Shown: positions 52,425 to 62,157, counted from the stretch's first letter. The stretch: DNA of 64,000 nucleotides from Bacteroidales bacterium (GCA_017516865.1 JAFXAU010000023.1:1-64000), one strand, 5' to 3'. Made by a program: numbers and translations. Notes: generated by a model not told the origin, from the letters alone.

Positions 52425-52834
52425 AAAAGTTAGTGTTGTTTATTTGTAGCGTTACTTTATGTTGCGCAGCTTGCAATACTCAGTCAACGGAAAACAAGCA
52501 GACCTTGACCGACACAATAACGAGTATTGAGTTCGAAAGCAAGGCTTATTCTTTCGGACAGGTTGTCAAGGGTGAGATAGTGGAACATAGCTATTTTTTC
52601 ACGAATACAGGAAATATAGATTTGATAATAGAAGAAGTTGACCCTTCGTGTGGTTGTACCACGCCAGAATGGACGAAAGAACCTGTCAAACCAGGTGAAA
52701 AGGGGAAAATTAAGGTACGTTTCGATACGCAGCATCAGTCGCTTGGAAATAAGACGAAGCAAGTTGCCGTGTACTCGAACACAAGTCCCACACGGAACAT
52801 TCTTCAGTTTTCGGCACAAGTTGTTGCAGAATAA
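52421..52834 (+). CDS. DUF1573 lipoprotein
   Basis: This encodes 137 residues; lipobox TLCCAAC. Single Ig-like domain with the DUF1573 core YSFGQVVKGEIVEHSYFFTN, PSCGCTTPEWTKEPVKPGEK. Four-base overlap with nusB shows coupled translation. The nusB-DUF1573-yajC-ybbR-coaE order is recurrent in Bacteroidetes. Function unknown; the Cys pair in CGC might form a disulfide or redox site. Confidence 0.9.
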   Translation: MKKLVLFICSVTLCCAACNTQSTENKQTLTDTITSIEFESKAYSFGQVVKGEIVEHSYFFTNTGNIDLIIEEVDPSCGCTTPEWTKEPVKPGEKGKIKVRFDTQHQSLGNKTKQVAVYSNTSPTRNILQFSAQVVAE

Positions 52835-52887
52835 AGATTTTTTTACTCATTTGGTCTATAAAAGCGTGGATTTAAAATCTAAATATC

Positions 52888-52895
52888 TATTTTTG
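52888..52895 (+). promoter_or_regulatory. -7 element of yajC
   Basis: TATTTTTG, 28 bases before the yajC ATG, so yajC can be transcribed independently of nusB. Confidence 0.55.
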
Positions 52896-52923
52896 CGGAA
52901 AACTAACGGATTAATTTAAAATT

Positions 52924-53244
52924 ATGTTACAAGTATTTTTACAAGCAGCCGACCCGGCTCAAGCAAACGGAATGGGTAGTTTATTGTTGTTGGTCGGAAT
53001 TATGGTGATTTTCTTCATTTTTATGATTCGTCCACAAATGAAACGTCAGAAAGAGGAACAAAAGTTCCGTGAAGGTTTACAAAAAGGCGATTCTGTCGTA
53101 ACTATCGGCGGCATCAGTGGAAAAGTTGTAGACATCAAAGGTGACGGTACTGTCATGCTTGAAATCGCACGTGACGTTGTTGTGAAAATCAGCAAAAACG
53201 CATTGTTGAAAGACCAGGCTGCATTGAACGAACAAGCAAAATAA
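52924..53244 (+). CDS. yajC: Preprotein translocase subunit YajC
   Basis: This encodes 106 residues: one membrane helix (LLLLVGIMVIFFIFMIRPQM, about 20-39) and the conserved cytoplasmic part KRQKEEQKFREGLQKGDSVV then TIGGISGKVV. Accessory inner-membrane component of the Sec translocase. Followed by an intrinsic terminator. Confidence 0.96.
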   Translation: MLQVFLQAADPAQANGMGSLLLLVGIMVIFFIFMIRPQMKRQKEEQKFREGLQKGDSVVTIGGISGKVVDIKGDGTVMLEIARDVVVKISKNALLKDQAALNEQAK

Positions 53245-53263
53245 TATTGTTCGTAAATAAATT

Positions 53264-53300
53264 AAAAGGTTGATGATAGGTATTTCGTCAACCTTTTTTA
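53264..53300 (+). terminator. yajC terminator
   Basis: Stem AAAAGGTTGA (53264-53273) / TCAACCTTTT (53288-53297), then TTT. Confidence 0.8.
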
Positions 53301-53310
53301 TTTTTACACC

Positions 53311-54267
53311 ATGAAAGAAATTGAATCAATACAATCAAAAAGTGCCATACGAAAAGGCATAAAACGATATGTGCCGTTCTTTCTCTGTCTTGCGATTTCG
53401 GCAATTTTGTGGTTTACGCGCGAAATGGGAAAGTCTTACGAGGAAGAAATTACATTGAATGTTGCGTACGAAAATGTTCCAAAGTCGCTTGCATTGATTT
53501 CTGAAGTGCCATCGACTCTGCGTGTTTCGGTAGAAGGCACAGGCTGGGGAATTCTCAGTCATTACTTGTTCGACGACGAAACTGTGACACTCGATGTGAC
53601 GGAAATTGAAGGTTCAAACATTTCGAAACTATCAACAAAAGATCATCGCATTATGAACGTATTGAATGAAAATCTGAAAGTTCTCGACGTTTATCCTGAT
53701 GATATTTCATTCTACTTTGAGAAAATCAATGCCAAAAAAGTGCCTGTAAAGACTGACATTTCCTTGAACTTTGAACAGCAATACGCATTGGACGGAGAAG
53801 TTTCTATAACGCCTGATTCAATTTATGTATATGGCTCGAAAGTCATGACAGACACGATAACAAAGGTTTTCGCCGAAACAGTTGAATTGAAGAAATTGAA
53901 AGAATCATTCAAATTGTCCGTACCAATTCGGACAATCGACAACCTCCGTTTGAGCGCAGATTCAATCTGTATCTCAGGGATAGTGGAGAAGTTCACGGAG
54001 CAGACAATTGCGGTGCCAATCAAACTGATGAATGCACCCGACATAGCAGTAGACCTTATGAATGATAAAGTTACGCTGACGTTCATCATAGGCATAAGTA
54101 AAGTTCAGGCATACAATCCTTCTGATTTTGAGGCAATTGCCGATTTTGAAAAGATGTCGGAGAAAGGGCTTGTTCCCGTGGAAATTGTCAGACAACCGGA
54201 ATTTGTTCACATTGTACACCAAGAACCTGTGAATGATGCGATAATAACAAACTATACCGAAGAATGA
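53311..54267 (+). CDS. YbbR-like domain membrane protein
   Basis: This encodes 318 residues. One membrane helix (about 20-37, YVPFFLCLAISAILWFT) and then two or three YbbR-like beta units (VAYENVPKSLALISEVPSTL, KVPVKTDISLNFEQQYAL, ITPDSIYVYGSK). Distant relative of CdaR, the regulator of c-di-AMP cyclase in Firmicutes, but no cdaA is nearby and a regulatory role is not shown. Overlaps coaE by four bases. Confidence 0.85.
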   Translation: MKEIESIQSKSAIRKGIKRYVPFFLCLAISAILWFTREMGKSYEEEITLNVAYENVPKSLALISEVPSTLRVSVEGTGWGILSHYLFDDETVTLDVTEIEGSNISKLSTKDHRIMNVLNENLKVLDVYPDDISFYFEKINAKKVPVKTDISLNFEQQYALDGEVSITPDSIYVYGSKVMTDTITKVFAETVELKKLKESFKLSVPIRTIDNLRLSADSICISGIVEKFTEQTIAVPIKLMNAPDIAVDLMNDKVTLTFIIGISKVQAYNPSDFEAIADFEKMSEKGLVPVEIVRQPEFVHIVHQEPVNDAIITNYTEE

Positions 54268-54842
54268 AGTATGTAGCATTGACAGGCGGCATTGGAAGTG
54301 GAAAAAGCGTCGTTTCAAAAATATTTTCTTGTTTGGGCGTTCCCGTGTATGACAGCGACAGTCATGCAAAACAATTGATGAAATACGATGAAAACATCGT
54401 CTCTGCATTGAAGAAAATTATAGGAGAGGAGTTGTATTTCAATGGCAAATTTCAAAAAGACGTGATGCGGAAGGCCATATTTTCTGACAATATACTGCTC
54501 GAAAAGGTAAATTCTGTCGTTCATCCAGCCGTGTGGGAAGATTACAAACAATGGAGCGACCGCTTATCTGTTCCGTTTACTATAATGGAAACCGCATTGC
54601 TTTATGAATCAGGTTTATACAAGAACTTTAATCTGTCAATTTGTGTAACGGCAGACGAGAAATTAAGAGTACAACGTGTGTTGCAACGTGATGGTGGAGA
54701 CGTCGAATTCATAAAAAAGAAAATGGAAAATCAGCCTTTTGTGCAAAAAGCATTGCACGAAGCAGACTTTATTATAGAAAATAATAATACCTTTGTCATA
54801 AATCAAGTAATGACGGTGTATAAAAAAATTCTACAGTCGTAA
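54264..54842 (+). CDS. coaE: Dephospho-CoA kinase CoaE
   Basis: This encodes 192 residues. P-loop LTGGIGSGKSVV (residues 5-16), then DSDSHAKQLM, HPAVWEDY, the substrate-binding ETALLYESGLYKNFN, and lid LRVQRVLQRDG. It performs the last step of CoA synthesis. ATGA overlap with the YbbR gene, and immediate junction with the next gene. Confidence 0.95.
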   Translation: MKYVALTGGIGSGKSVVSKIFSCLGVPVYDSDSHAKQLMKYDENIVSALKKIIGEELYFNGKFQKDVMRKAIFSDNILLEKVNSVVHPAVWEDYKQWSDRLSVPFTIMETALLYESGLYKNFNLSICVTADEKLRVQRVLQRDGGDVEFIKKKMENQPFVQKALHEADFIIENNNTFVINQVMTVYKKILQS

Positions 54843-55580
54843 ATGGGATTAGGTAAATGGATAGGGGCTGGGATTGGATTCGCCACTGGTGGAATCATTG
54901 GAGCATTGATTGGCGGTGCCATTGGTTCGCTGTTCGATAATATTGAGGTCACGCATGTTAATTCTGCAACCGAAGACTATTACCGTGTACAACGGGCTTC
55001 TCAATCCGATTTCTACAGTTCGTTGCTTGTCCTGATTGCTGCGGTGATGAAAGCCGACGGCGTGGTTAAAAAAGCAGAACTCGATTATGTAAAACGTTAC
55101 CTGCTCAGTGCGTTCGGCGAAGCTAAGGCGACGCAGATGCTCCATGCCTTACGCGATATTATTCAAAAAGATATTCCTGTCCAACAGGTCTGCATGGAAA
55201 TTAAAAAGAACATGCAGTATGCATCGAGACTGGAACTGTTACATTTACTGTATCAGATTGCCCAAAGCGACGGAAATATAAATAAATCGGAATTGTCTCT
55301 AATAGAGCAGATTGCAAATTTTTTGGGCATTTCTTCCGCCGACGCACAATCAATTAAATCGACTTTCTACGATGATTTAGATAGCGCGTATAAGATATTG
55401 GAAATCAGCCCGTCGGCAACAGACGAAGAAGTTAAAAAAGCATATAAAAAAATGGCTGTAAAATACCATCCCGATAAAGTAAGTCACCTTGGAGAAGATG
55501 TACAAAAATCGGCGACGGAAAAATTCAAAAAAGTTAACGAGGCATACGAACGAATCAAAAAACAACGAAATATCAATTAA
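54843..55580 (+). CDS. TerB-DnaJ domain protein (DjlA-like)
   Basis: This encodes 245 residues. Gly-rich N-terminal membrane segment ([20 protein letters not shown]), a TerB-type helical domain ([40 protein letters not shown]), then a C-terminal J domain (about 180-245) with HPD at 209-211 (KYHPDK). DjlA-type layout: membrane-bound co-chaperone stimulating DnaK. Starts one base after the coaE stop codon ends. Confidence 0.88.
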   Translation: MGLGKWIGAGIGFATGGIIGALIGGAIGSLFDNIEVTHVNSATEDYYRVQRASQSDFYSSLLVLIAAVMKADGVVKKAELDYVKRYLLSAFGEAKATQMLHALRDIIQKDIPVQQVCMEIKKNMQYASRLELLHLLYQIAQSDGNINKSELSLIEQIANFLGISSADAQSIKSTFYDDLDSAYKILEISPSATDEEVKKAYKKMAVKYHPDKVSHLGEDVQKSATEKFKKVNEAYERIKKQRNIN

Positions 55581-55591
55581 AATTCAAAACT

Positions 55592-56119
55592 ATGTTAAAA
55601 GACATTCTATCAATTTCGGGGCATTCAGGCTTGTTTAAATTTGTTGCCCAGTCTTCCAAAAGTATCATTGTAGAATCTTTGGAAACACACAAAAAAATGC
55701 CGGTGTACTTTTCGTCAAAAGTAAGTGCGCTCGAAGACATCGCAATTTACACGGAAGACGAGGAAGTTCCTCTTGCTCAGATATTTGAAAAAATCTACAA
55801 GATGGAAAACAAAGGGAAAACTTCGGTTTCGGCTAAATCAACAAACGACGACATCAAAGAATATTTCGAAGATATTCTGCCTGCATACGACAAAGAACGT
55901 GTGTATGTTTCGGATATGAAAAAAGTGTTGAATTGGTACAATATTCTTTGGGAACAGAAAATGTTGAATTTCGAGGAAGAAAAGCCAGCAGAAGAAAAGC
56001 AAGAGGTAGAAACGCCGAAAAAAACGACGAAAGCAAAAGCAGAAAAAACAGATTCTGAGAATAAAGAAAAAAACGTAAAGAAAACGGAGAAAAAAACAAC
56101 TAAAAAGAAAAATGAATAG
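55592..56119 (+). CDS. DUF5606 domain protein
   Basis: This encodes 175 residues. N-terminal DUF5606 (ILSISGHSGLFKFVAQSSKS, MPVYFSSKVSALEDIAIYT, VYVSDMKKVLNWYNILWEQ) known only from Bacteroidetes, function unknown. The last 50 residues are Lys/Glu/Thr-rich and disordered. Its final 8 bases overlap the start of pepF. Confidence 0.85.
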   Translation: MLKDILSISGHSGLFKFVAQSSKSIIVESLETHKKMPVYFSSKVSALEDIAIYTEDEEVPLAQIFEKIYKMENKGKTSVSAKSTNDDIKEYFEDILPAYDKERVYVSDMKKVLNWYNILWEQKMLNFEEEKPAEEKQEVETPKKTTKAKAEKTDSENKEKNVKKTEKKTTKKKNE

Positions 56120-57830
56120 TTTACTTCTCGAAGCGAAGCAAAAACGAAAATTTGTCTCTCCCGATTTACAAATCCAGTCGTGGGAAGATGTGAAGCCGTA
56201 TTTTGACCAATTGGTTTCGTTCAACATTGATTCGGAAACGGCAATGAAGAATTTTCTTGCGTTCCGTAGCGAATTGGAGGCTGTATTGAGCGAAGAAATG
56301 TCGTGGCGATATATAAAAATGACGTGCGACACGACCAATGACTCTTTGCGTGAATCTTTCAACACGTTTGTGACGGAAATCGACCCAGAAATCTCGAAAT
56401 ATTCCAACGTTCTTGATAAAAAATGTTTGGAAAATCCATATTTCCAAAATCTTGACGGCGATTATCTCATTATGAAACGTGCTTTGAGGCAACGTGAGGC
56501 ATTGTTCCGAGAGGAAAATGTACCGTTAATTGCCGAATTGCAGACAATGGAGCAGGACTATGGCAACATTACGTCGCAAATGACGATAGAGTATGAGGGT
56601 AAAACTCTCACAATGCAGCAGGCTTCGGTATATTTGAAAAAAACAGACCGAAACGTACGCGAAACCGTCTATCGACTCATTCAAGATCGAAGACTCAAAG
56701 ATAGAATTGCTTTAAACGATAGTTTGAGCAAAATGATTGCACTGAGACATAAGGTTGCGTTAAATGCTGGTTTTGAGAATTTTAGAGATTACAAATTCAA
56801 AAGTCTTTGTCGGTTCGATTATACCAAAGACGATTGTTTTTCGTTCCATTCTGCCATACAAAAGACGATTCCGCCGATACTTTCGGAATTGAATAAAGTT
56901 AGGAAGCAGAAGTTGCAATTGAGTTCGCTTCGGCCGTGGGATACGGAAGTAGACCCAGACCAATTGGCTCCGCTAAAACCGTTTAAAAATACCGATGACT
57001 TTGTCGCAAAAACACTTGAATGTTTTACGGAAATACGGCCATATTATGGTCAATGTTTGAAAAAATTGTCCGATAACGGTTATTGGGATTTGGAATCGAG
57101 AGTAGGAAAGGCTCCTGGCGGTTACAACAATCCGTTGTATGAAAGCAATGTGCCGTTTATTTTCATGAATGCTGCAGGTAGTTTGCACGATGTTGAAACA
57201 CTTGTCCACGAAGGCGGTCATGCAATTCATTCTATTATTTCAGCAGATTTATCTTTGGTTGAATTTAAAGATTTACCGTCGGAAGTGGCAGAACTTGCTT
57301 CTATGAGCATGGAATTGATTTCCATGGAACATTGGCACGTATTTTTCCCGAACGAAAATGACCTTAAACGTGCAAAAAAGAGCCAATTGGAAAGTGTTTT
57401 GAGTGTTTTGCCGTGGATTGCAATAGTTGACAAATTCCAACACTGGCTTTATGAAAATCCGACTCATACGGCGGATGAGCGCGAAAATCAATGGTTGAGA
57501 ATTGTAAAAGAATTTGAATCGGAAAATGGAGTAGATTGGAGCGGACTTGAACAAATTCGTCGTTGTACATGGCAGAAACAACTGCATATTTACGAAGTCC
57601 CGTTCTATTACATTGAATATGGGTTTGCTCAATTAGGAGCAATTGCCATGTGGAAACAATATAAAGAAAAAACTGAAGTGGCACTCGATAACTACGAGGC
57701 TTTCATGAAGTTAGGTTACACAAAACCAATCCCTGAAATCTACAAAGCTGCTGGAATTGAATTTTCGTTTTCGGAAGAATATGTCAAGTCATTGGCAGAT
57801 TTTGTATATGCCGAAATTCAAAAATTATAA
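56112..57830 (+). CDS. M3 family oligoendopeptidase (PepF-like)
   Basis: This encodes 572 residues. Zinc motif H366-E-G-G-H370 in LVHEGGHAIHSI, with the downstream glutamate in SMSMELISMEHW. Typical upstream GGYNNPLYESNVPFIFMN. Cytoplasmic peptidase degrading short peptides, of normal length. Last gene of the run starting at nusB. A palindrome between it and the convergent ackA serves both transcripts. Confidence 0.93.
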   Translation: MNSLLLEAKQKRKFVSPDLQIQSWEDVKPYFDQLVSFNIDSETAMKNFLAFRSELEAVLSEEMSWRYIKMTCDTTNDSLRESFNTFVTEIDPEISKYSNVLDKKCLENPYFQNLDGDYLIMKRALRQREALFREENVPLIAELQTMEQDYGNITSQMTIEYEGKTLTMQQASVYLKKTDRNVRETVYRLIQDRRLKDRIALNDSLSKMIALRHKVALNAGFENFRDYKFKSLCRFDYTKDDCFSFHSAIQKTIPPILSELNKVRKQKLQLSSLRPWDTEVDPDQLAPLKPFKNTDDFVAKTLECFTEIRPYYGQCLKKLSDNGYWDLESRVGKAPGGYNNPLYESNVPFIFMNAAGSLHDVETLVHEGGHAIHSIISADLSLVEFKDLPSEVAELASMSMELISMEHWHVFFPNENDLKRAKKSQLESVLSVLPWIAIVDKFQHWLYENPTHTADERENQWLRIVKEFESENGVDWSGLEQIRRCTWQKQLHIYEVPFYYIEYGFAQLGAIAMWKQYKEKTEVALDNYEAFMKLGYTKPIPEIYKAAGIEFSFSEEYVKSLADFVYAEIQKL

Positions 57831-57843
57831 ATGGTAGAAAAAA

Positions 57844-57871
57844 GTAGAGACGCGATTAATCGCGTCTCTAC
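57844..57871. repeat. GTAGAGACG palindrome (perfect)
   Basis: GTAGAGACGCGATTAATCGC then GTCTCTAC, a perfect 28-base palindrome between convergent pepF and ackA; likely bidirectional terminator. Confidence 0.8.
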
Positions 57872-57899
57872 AACAATTACACAACCTTTCGGAAGATTT

Positions 57900-59093
57900 T
57901 TATTTCTCGTTTACAATAGCAAACGTATCGCGTGCAATCACGATTTCCTCGTTGGTTTGAACGACCAAAACCTTGATTTTCGATGATGGTTTTGAAATAA
58001 CCCAACTGTCGCCTTGTTTGCTGTTAGCGGCTTCGTCGAGTTCAATGCCGAAACATTCCAAACCAGAAAGCACGTTTTTACGAACATCGCCGTCGTGTTC
58101 ACCGATTCCGCCGGCAAACGCAATACAGTCGGCACCTCCGATTTCGGCAAGATACGCACCTACGTATTTCTTGATGCTCAACGTAAGCATGTCTTTTGCA
58201 AGTTTTGCTTTCTTGTCTCCGTTTTGCGCCATAGATTGCAAGTCACGCATGTCGGAAACGCCTGCAATGCCTTTCAGACCGCTTTGTTTGTTTACAATGT
58301 TGTCCATTTCGTCGATAGACAAACCTTCCTGACGCATCAACTGGAATGCGGCACCCATGTCGACGTTTCCCGCACGAGTACCCATTATCACGCCTTCGAG
58401 AGGAGTAAAGCCCATTGACGTATCAACAGATTTTCCGTTGACAACGGCCGTGATTGACGAACCATTACCCAAGTGGCATACGATTGTCTTGCAGTTGTCG
58501 TATGGCTTGCCAAGCATTTTTGCAGCCTCTTGAGAAACATAGCGGTGGCTTGAGCCGTGGAATCCGTAACGGCGGATTTTGTTGTTTTCGTAGTATTTGT
58601 AGGGCAGACCGTACATAAATGCAACAGGTTCCATTGTCTGGTGGAACGCCGTGTCGAACGTACCGCAGTGAACTGCCTTTGGCAACGCTGCCTGAGCGGC
58701 TTTGATACCTTTAAGATTTGCTGGATTATGAAGTGGTGCAAAATTATTGCATTCTGCTATTTTTTGAATTGCGTCAGGAGTGAGCAGTTCACTTTTGTTG
58801 AAGTATTCGCCACCGTGGACGATACGGTGTCCAACGGCAACAATATCGTTCTTGTCTTGTATAATGTTACGTTCAGGAGCAAGAAGGAGAGAAATTACTT
58901 TTTCCACGCCAACTTCGTGATTGTCAACTGGTTCTTCAAAAACTTCTTTTTTACCGTCGATTTCAATTTTCAACGTGCTTACTTTTTCGCCGATACGTTC
59001 CACAATACCCGAAGCGACCACAGTTTCCTGTGGCATTTCCAACAGTTGGTATTTGATTGACGAACTACCGCAGTTTAGGACTAAAATTTTCAT
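57900..59093 (-). CDS. ackA: Acetate kinase
   Basis: This encodes 397 residues. ASKHA-fold kinase: LNCGSSSIKYQLLE, GHRIVHGGEYF, RRYGFHGSSHRYVS, CHLGNGSSITAVVNGKSVDT, GTRAGNVD, FAGGIGEHDGDVRKNVL. It makes ATP and acetate from acetyl phosphate. No phosphotransacetylase gene adjoins, unlike the usual pta-ackA pair, so pta must be elsewhere. Fits the fermentative route from PFOR. Confidence 0.97.
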   Translation of the reverse strand: MKILVLNCGSSSIKYQLLEMPQETVVASGIVERIGEKVSTLKIEIDGKKEVFEEPVDNHEVGVEKVISLLLAPERNIIQDKNDIVAVGHRIVHGGEYFNKSELLTPDAIQKIAECNNFAPLHNPANLKGIKAAQAALPKAVHCGTFDTAFHQTMEPVAFMYGLPYKYYENNKIRRYGFHGSSHRYVSQEAAKMLGKPYDNCKTIVCHLGNGSSITAVVNGKSVDTSMGFTPLEGVIMGTRAGNVDMGAAFQLMRQEGLSIDEMDNIVNKQSGLKGIAGVSDMRDLQSMAQNGDKKAKLAKDMLTLSIKKYVGAYLAEIGGADCIAFAGGIGEHDGDVRKNVLSGLECFGIELDEAANSKQGDSWVISKPSSKIKVLVVQTNEEIVIARDTFAIVNEK

Positions 59094-59194
59094 ATTAAAT
59101 AGAATTTGTTTCTCGCAAATTTCATAAAAATATTTAAAAGTTCAAAATCCCGATATATAGAATTTCAAGGCACGGGAGAATGTTGTTATCTGTA

Positions 59195-59229
59195 ATAAAA
59201 AAGCCCCTACACGAATTGTATAGGGGCTT
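59195..59229 (-). terminator. korAB terminator
   Basis: Stem AAGCCCCTA / TAGGGGCTT with T-tract TTTTTTATTA on the minus strand; 20 bases after the korB stop. Confidence 0.8.
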
Positions 59230-59250
59230 TCGATTATTTGTTTCAAGAAA

Positions 59251-60261
59251 TTATTTCACTTCCCATGTATCGTTGGTCATCAACAATTCTTGGAAGTTGT
59301 GATATTTCTTTTTCTCCGAAACTTCGGCGATTTGTGCTTCAACAGCGTCGTTGTACGTTGGAGCTTCCACATCGCGGATTACGCCAAGTGCGATAGGGAA
59401 GTCGGGACCTTCCATCAAAGCAAGTTTTAATTGCAATGTGTTGTCCTCGCAGTGAGCATCGTGAACAAGAATGTCTTTTTCTGTGATGCCGTTTTCACCG
59501 ATTTTTACGACTTTCAGGTTGAAACCGTCCTGTACTAGACCGAATTCGTTGTTTTCACCGAAAATCATCGGCTGACCGTGTTTCAGGTAGATGGCGTTTT
59601 TCTTACGTTCTTCTGGCTTGTAAACGCTTGCGTGCGTTCCATCGTTGAAGATAACGCAGTTTTGAAGGATTTCGCAAACCGAAGCACCTTTGTGTGCCTG
59701 TGCTGCCTTCAAAATTTCCACTGTTCCTGCCGCATCGGTTGCAACGGCACGTGCGAAGAAGTGTCCGCGTGCGCCAAAACAAAGTTCTGCCGGACGGAAT
59801 GGGTCTTCGACCGTTCCGTAAGGTGATGACTTGCTGACGAATCCACGTGGCGAAGTAGGTGAGTACTGACCTTTCGTCAAACCATAGATACGGTTGTTCA
59901 AAAGAATCATATTCAAGTCGATGTTACGACGGTTTGCGTGGATGAAGTGGTTACCGCCGATAGCCAATCCGTCGCCGTCGCCAGAAATCTGCCATACGGT
60001 CAATTTAGGATTTGCAATCTTGCAACCAGTTGCAATTGCAGCTGCACGTCCGTGGATAGTGTTCATACCGTATGTTGCCATATAGTGAGGCAGACGGCTC
60101 GAACAGCCAATACCAGAGATTACAGCCGTGTTGTGTGGAGCGACACCGATTTCAGCCATCGCTTTTTGCAGAGAAGCCAAGAAAAAATGGTCTCCACAAC
60201 CCGGACACCAACGTGGTTGTCCTTTCTTAAAATCTTTTGCTTCGTATGTTATATTTTCCAT
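59251..60261 (-). CDS. korB: 2-oxoacid:ferredoxin oxidoreductase beta subunit KorB
   Basis: This encodes 336 residues. Thiamine-diphosphate-binding subunit: WCPGCGDHFFLASLQ (Fe-S cysteines), GIGCSSRLPHYM, and the TPP motif GDGDGLAIGGNHFIHANRRN ending MILLNNRIYGLTKGQ. It pairs with KorA 12 bases upstream. Most likely substrate is 2-oxoglutarate (making succinyl-CoA and reduced ferredoxin), but branched-chain 2-oxoacids are possible. No separate delta ferredoxin subunit is encoded in between. Confidence 0.93.
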   Translation of the reverse strand: MENITYEAKDFKKGQPRWCPGCGDHFFLASLQKAMAEIGVAPHNTAVISGIGCSSRLPHYMATYGMNTIHGRAAAIATGCKIANPKLTVWQISGDGDGLAIGGNHFIHANRRNIDLNMILLNNRIYGLTKGQYSPTSPRGFVSKSSPYGTVEDPFRPAELCFGARGHFFARAVATDAAGTVEILKAAQAHKGASVCEILQNCVIFNDGTHASVYKPEERKKNAIYLKHGQPMIFGENNEFGLVQDGFNLKVVKIGENGITEKDILVHDAHCEDNTLQLKLALMEGPDFPIALGVIRDVEAPTYNDAVEAQIAEVSEKKKYHNFQELLMTNDTWEVK

Positions 60262-60273
60262 TGTACTATCCTC

Positions 60274-62124
60274 CTATTTGTTATAAATGTCCGTGAACGC
60301 CTTAACCAAGTCTGCCACAGCAAATGGCTGACCTTTAACTTCGTTGAATTGGAATGGTACGAAGTTGTCAACTTTCATACGCAACCAGCCAGCGAATTGA
60401 CCAAGGTTTTGTTCTGCAACAACCACTTTCTTGTATTTTTTCAACACTTCGGCAGTGTTCTTTGGAAGCGGGTTGATGTATTTGAAATGTGCAAGAGCGA
60501 CTTTCTTGCCGCTTGCCTTCATTTCGTTCATTGCAGCGTGCAAGTGACCGTACGTTCCACCGAAACCTACAATCAACAATTCAGCATCGTCCTTGTCGCC
60601 AAGTACTTCAACGTCAGGAACTTGGATTTTGTCAATCTTTTCTTGACGAAGATGCGTCATTAAGTTGTGGTTTTCAGGATTTGTTGAAATTGCACCTGTT
60701 TTGCTGTCTTTTTCCAAACCGCCAAGAATGTGCGTGAAACCTTCTGTTCCAGGAACAGCCCAATAGCGAACGCCATCGGCATTACGTTGATATGGAGTCC
60801 ACGAACCTTTCATATCAGGCGTTACGTATGGAGGTTTGATAGCAGGATATTCTTCCAATTTCGGTAATTTCCATGCTGCCGAACCGTTTGCAACGTATGC
60901 GTCAGTCATAAGAACAACTGGAGTCATGTGTTCCAAAGCGATTTTACAAGCCATGTATGCCATGTCGAAACAGTCGGTTGGCGAAGCAGCCGCAAGCACA
61001 GGCATTGGCGATTCACCGTTACGGCCGAACAATACTTGAAGCAAGTCGGTTTGTTCCGATTTTGTAGGAAGACCGGTTGCAGGTCCACCACGTTGTACGT
61101 CAAGCACAACGATTGGCAATTCCATAATCACAGCCAAGTTCATCGCTTCCGATTTCAAGCAGATACCTGGACCCGAAGTCGATGTACAAGCCAAGGCACC
61201 TCCGAAAGCGGCACCGACAGCCGATGCACATCCTGCGATTTCGTCTTCGCATTGAACGGTAGTCACGCCCAAAGATTTGTGTTTTGACAATTCGTGAAGC
61301 ACGTCGGTTGCAGGAGTGATAGGGTATGAACCCAAATATAATTTCAAACCAGCTTTTTCGGCAGCGGCAATCAAACCGTAGGCCGTTGCCTTGTTACCGT
61401 TGATGTCCATAAACACGCCTTTTTGTTTTGTGGCGTTGGCACTTTCAATGCGGTATGTCGTAGCCGACGCGTGTGTGTTGTGTCCATAGTCGTAGCCGGC
61501 GTTCAGCACTTTTATGTTAGCTTCGGCGATTTCAGGTTTTTTAGCGAATTTCTGACGAAGCATTTCTTCAGCATACGGAACGTTGCGGTCGAACAACCAG
61601 CAAACCAATCCCAATGCGAACATATTTTTACAACGAACCGACGATTTGAAATCCAAACCAGAGTCTTTCAACGCCTCAACGCACATTGACGTGATAGGAG
61701 CGGCGATGACCTCGTTTTTTATGCCCATTTCTTCGAACGGGTCGTTCGTCTGGAATTCGGCTTTTTTCAAGTCGTTTTCCTTGAAAGAGTCCGTATCTAC
61801 AATAATAATAGAACGAGAAGTACAGAATTTGTACTGCGTTTTGAGAGCAGCCGGATTCATAGCGATAAGCACGTCGCATTTGTCGCCCGGGGTCAAAACT
61901 TTTTCGGCGCCAATGTGTACTTGGAAACCCGACACGCCAGTCAACGAACCCTGCGGGGCACGGATATCTGCCGGATAGTCGGGGAAGGTACTGATATCGT
62001 TACCGACTGTTGCCGAAATTGTGGAAAAAATGTTACCTGCCAATTGCATTCCGTCGCCGGAATCGCCTGTGAACCGAACAGCAATGTTGTCCACAGATGT
62101 CACATTTTGTTTGTTATCAGTCAT
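60274..62124 (-). CDS. korA: 2-oxoacid:ferredoxin oxidoreductase alpha subunit KorA (gamma-alpha fusion)
   Basis: This encodes 616 residues. N-terminal gamma domain (about 10-190: RFTGDSGDGMQLAGNIFSTI, DVLIAMNPAAL) fused to the alpha domain (about 235-616: YLGSYPITPATDVLHELSKH, EDEIAGCASAVGAAFGGA, RGGPATGLPTKSEQTDL, NPLPKNTAEVLKKYKKVVVA). Cytoplasmic. First gene of korAB. With PFOR next door it supplies reduced ferredoxin that NfnAB and hydrogenases or Rnf could use. Confidence 0.94.
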   Translation of the reverse strand: MTDNKQNVTSVDNIAVRFTGDSGDGMQLAGNIFSTISATVGNDISTFPDYPADIRAPQGSLTGVSGFQVHIGAEKVLTPGDKCDVLIAMNPAALKTQYKFCTSRSIIIVDTDSFKENDLKKAEFQTNDPFEEMGIKNEVIAAPITSMCVEALKDSGLDFKSSVRCKNMFALGLVCWLFDRNVPYAEEMLRQKFAKKPEIAEANIKVLNAGYDYGHNTHASATTYRIESANATKQKGVFMDINGNKATAYGLIAAAEKAGLKLYLGSYPITPATDVLHELSKHKSLGVTTVQCEDEIAGCASAVGAAFGGALACTSTSGPGICLKSEAMNLAVIMELPIVVLDVQRGGPATGLPTKSEQTDLLQVLFGRNGESPMPVLAAASPTDCFDMAYMACKIALEHMTPVVLMTDAYVANGSAAWKLPKLEEYPAIKPPYVTPDMKGSWTPYQRNADGVRYWAVPGTEGFTHILGGLEKDSKTGAISTNPENHNLMTHLRQEKIDKIQVPDVEVLGDKDDAELLIVGFGGTYGHLHAAMNEMKASGKKVALAHFKYINPLPKNTAEVLKKYKKVVVAEQNLGQFAGWLRMKVDNFVPFQFNEVKGQPFAVADLVKAFTDIYNK

Positions 62125-62149
62125 TATTATATTGTTTTAAGAATTGACG

Positions 62150-62157
62150 CAAAATTA
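62150..62157 (-). promoter_or_regulatory. -7 element of korAB
   Basis: TAATTTTG on the minus strand, 26 bases before the korA ATG; TTTC near 62176-62179 is a possible -33. Confidence 0.55.

Noticed and set aside
7012..57871. CRISPR-like repeats
   Set aside because: The repeated units are single palindromes many kilobases apart, with no spacer array and no cas genes.
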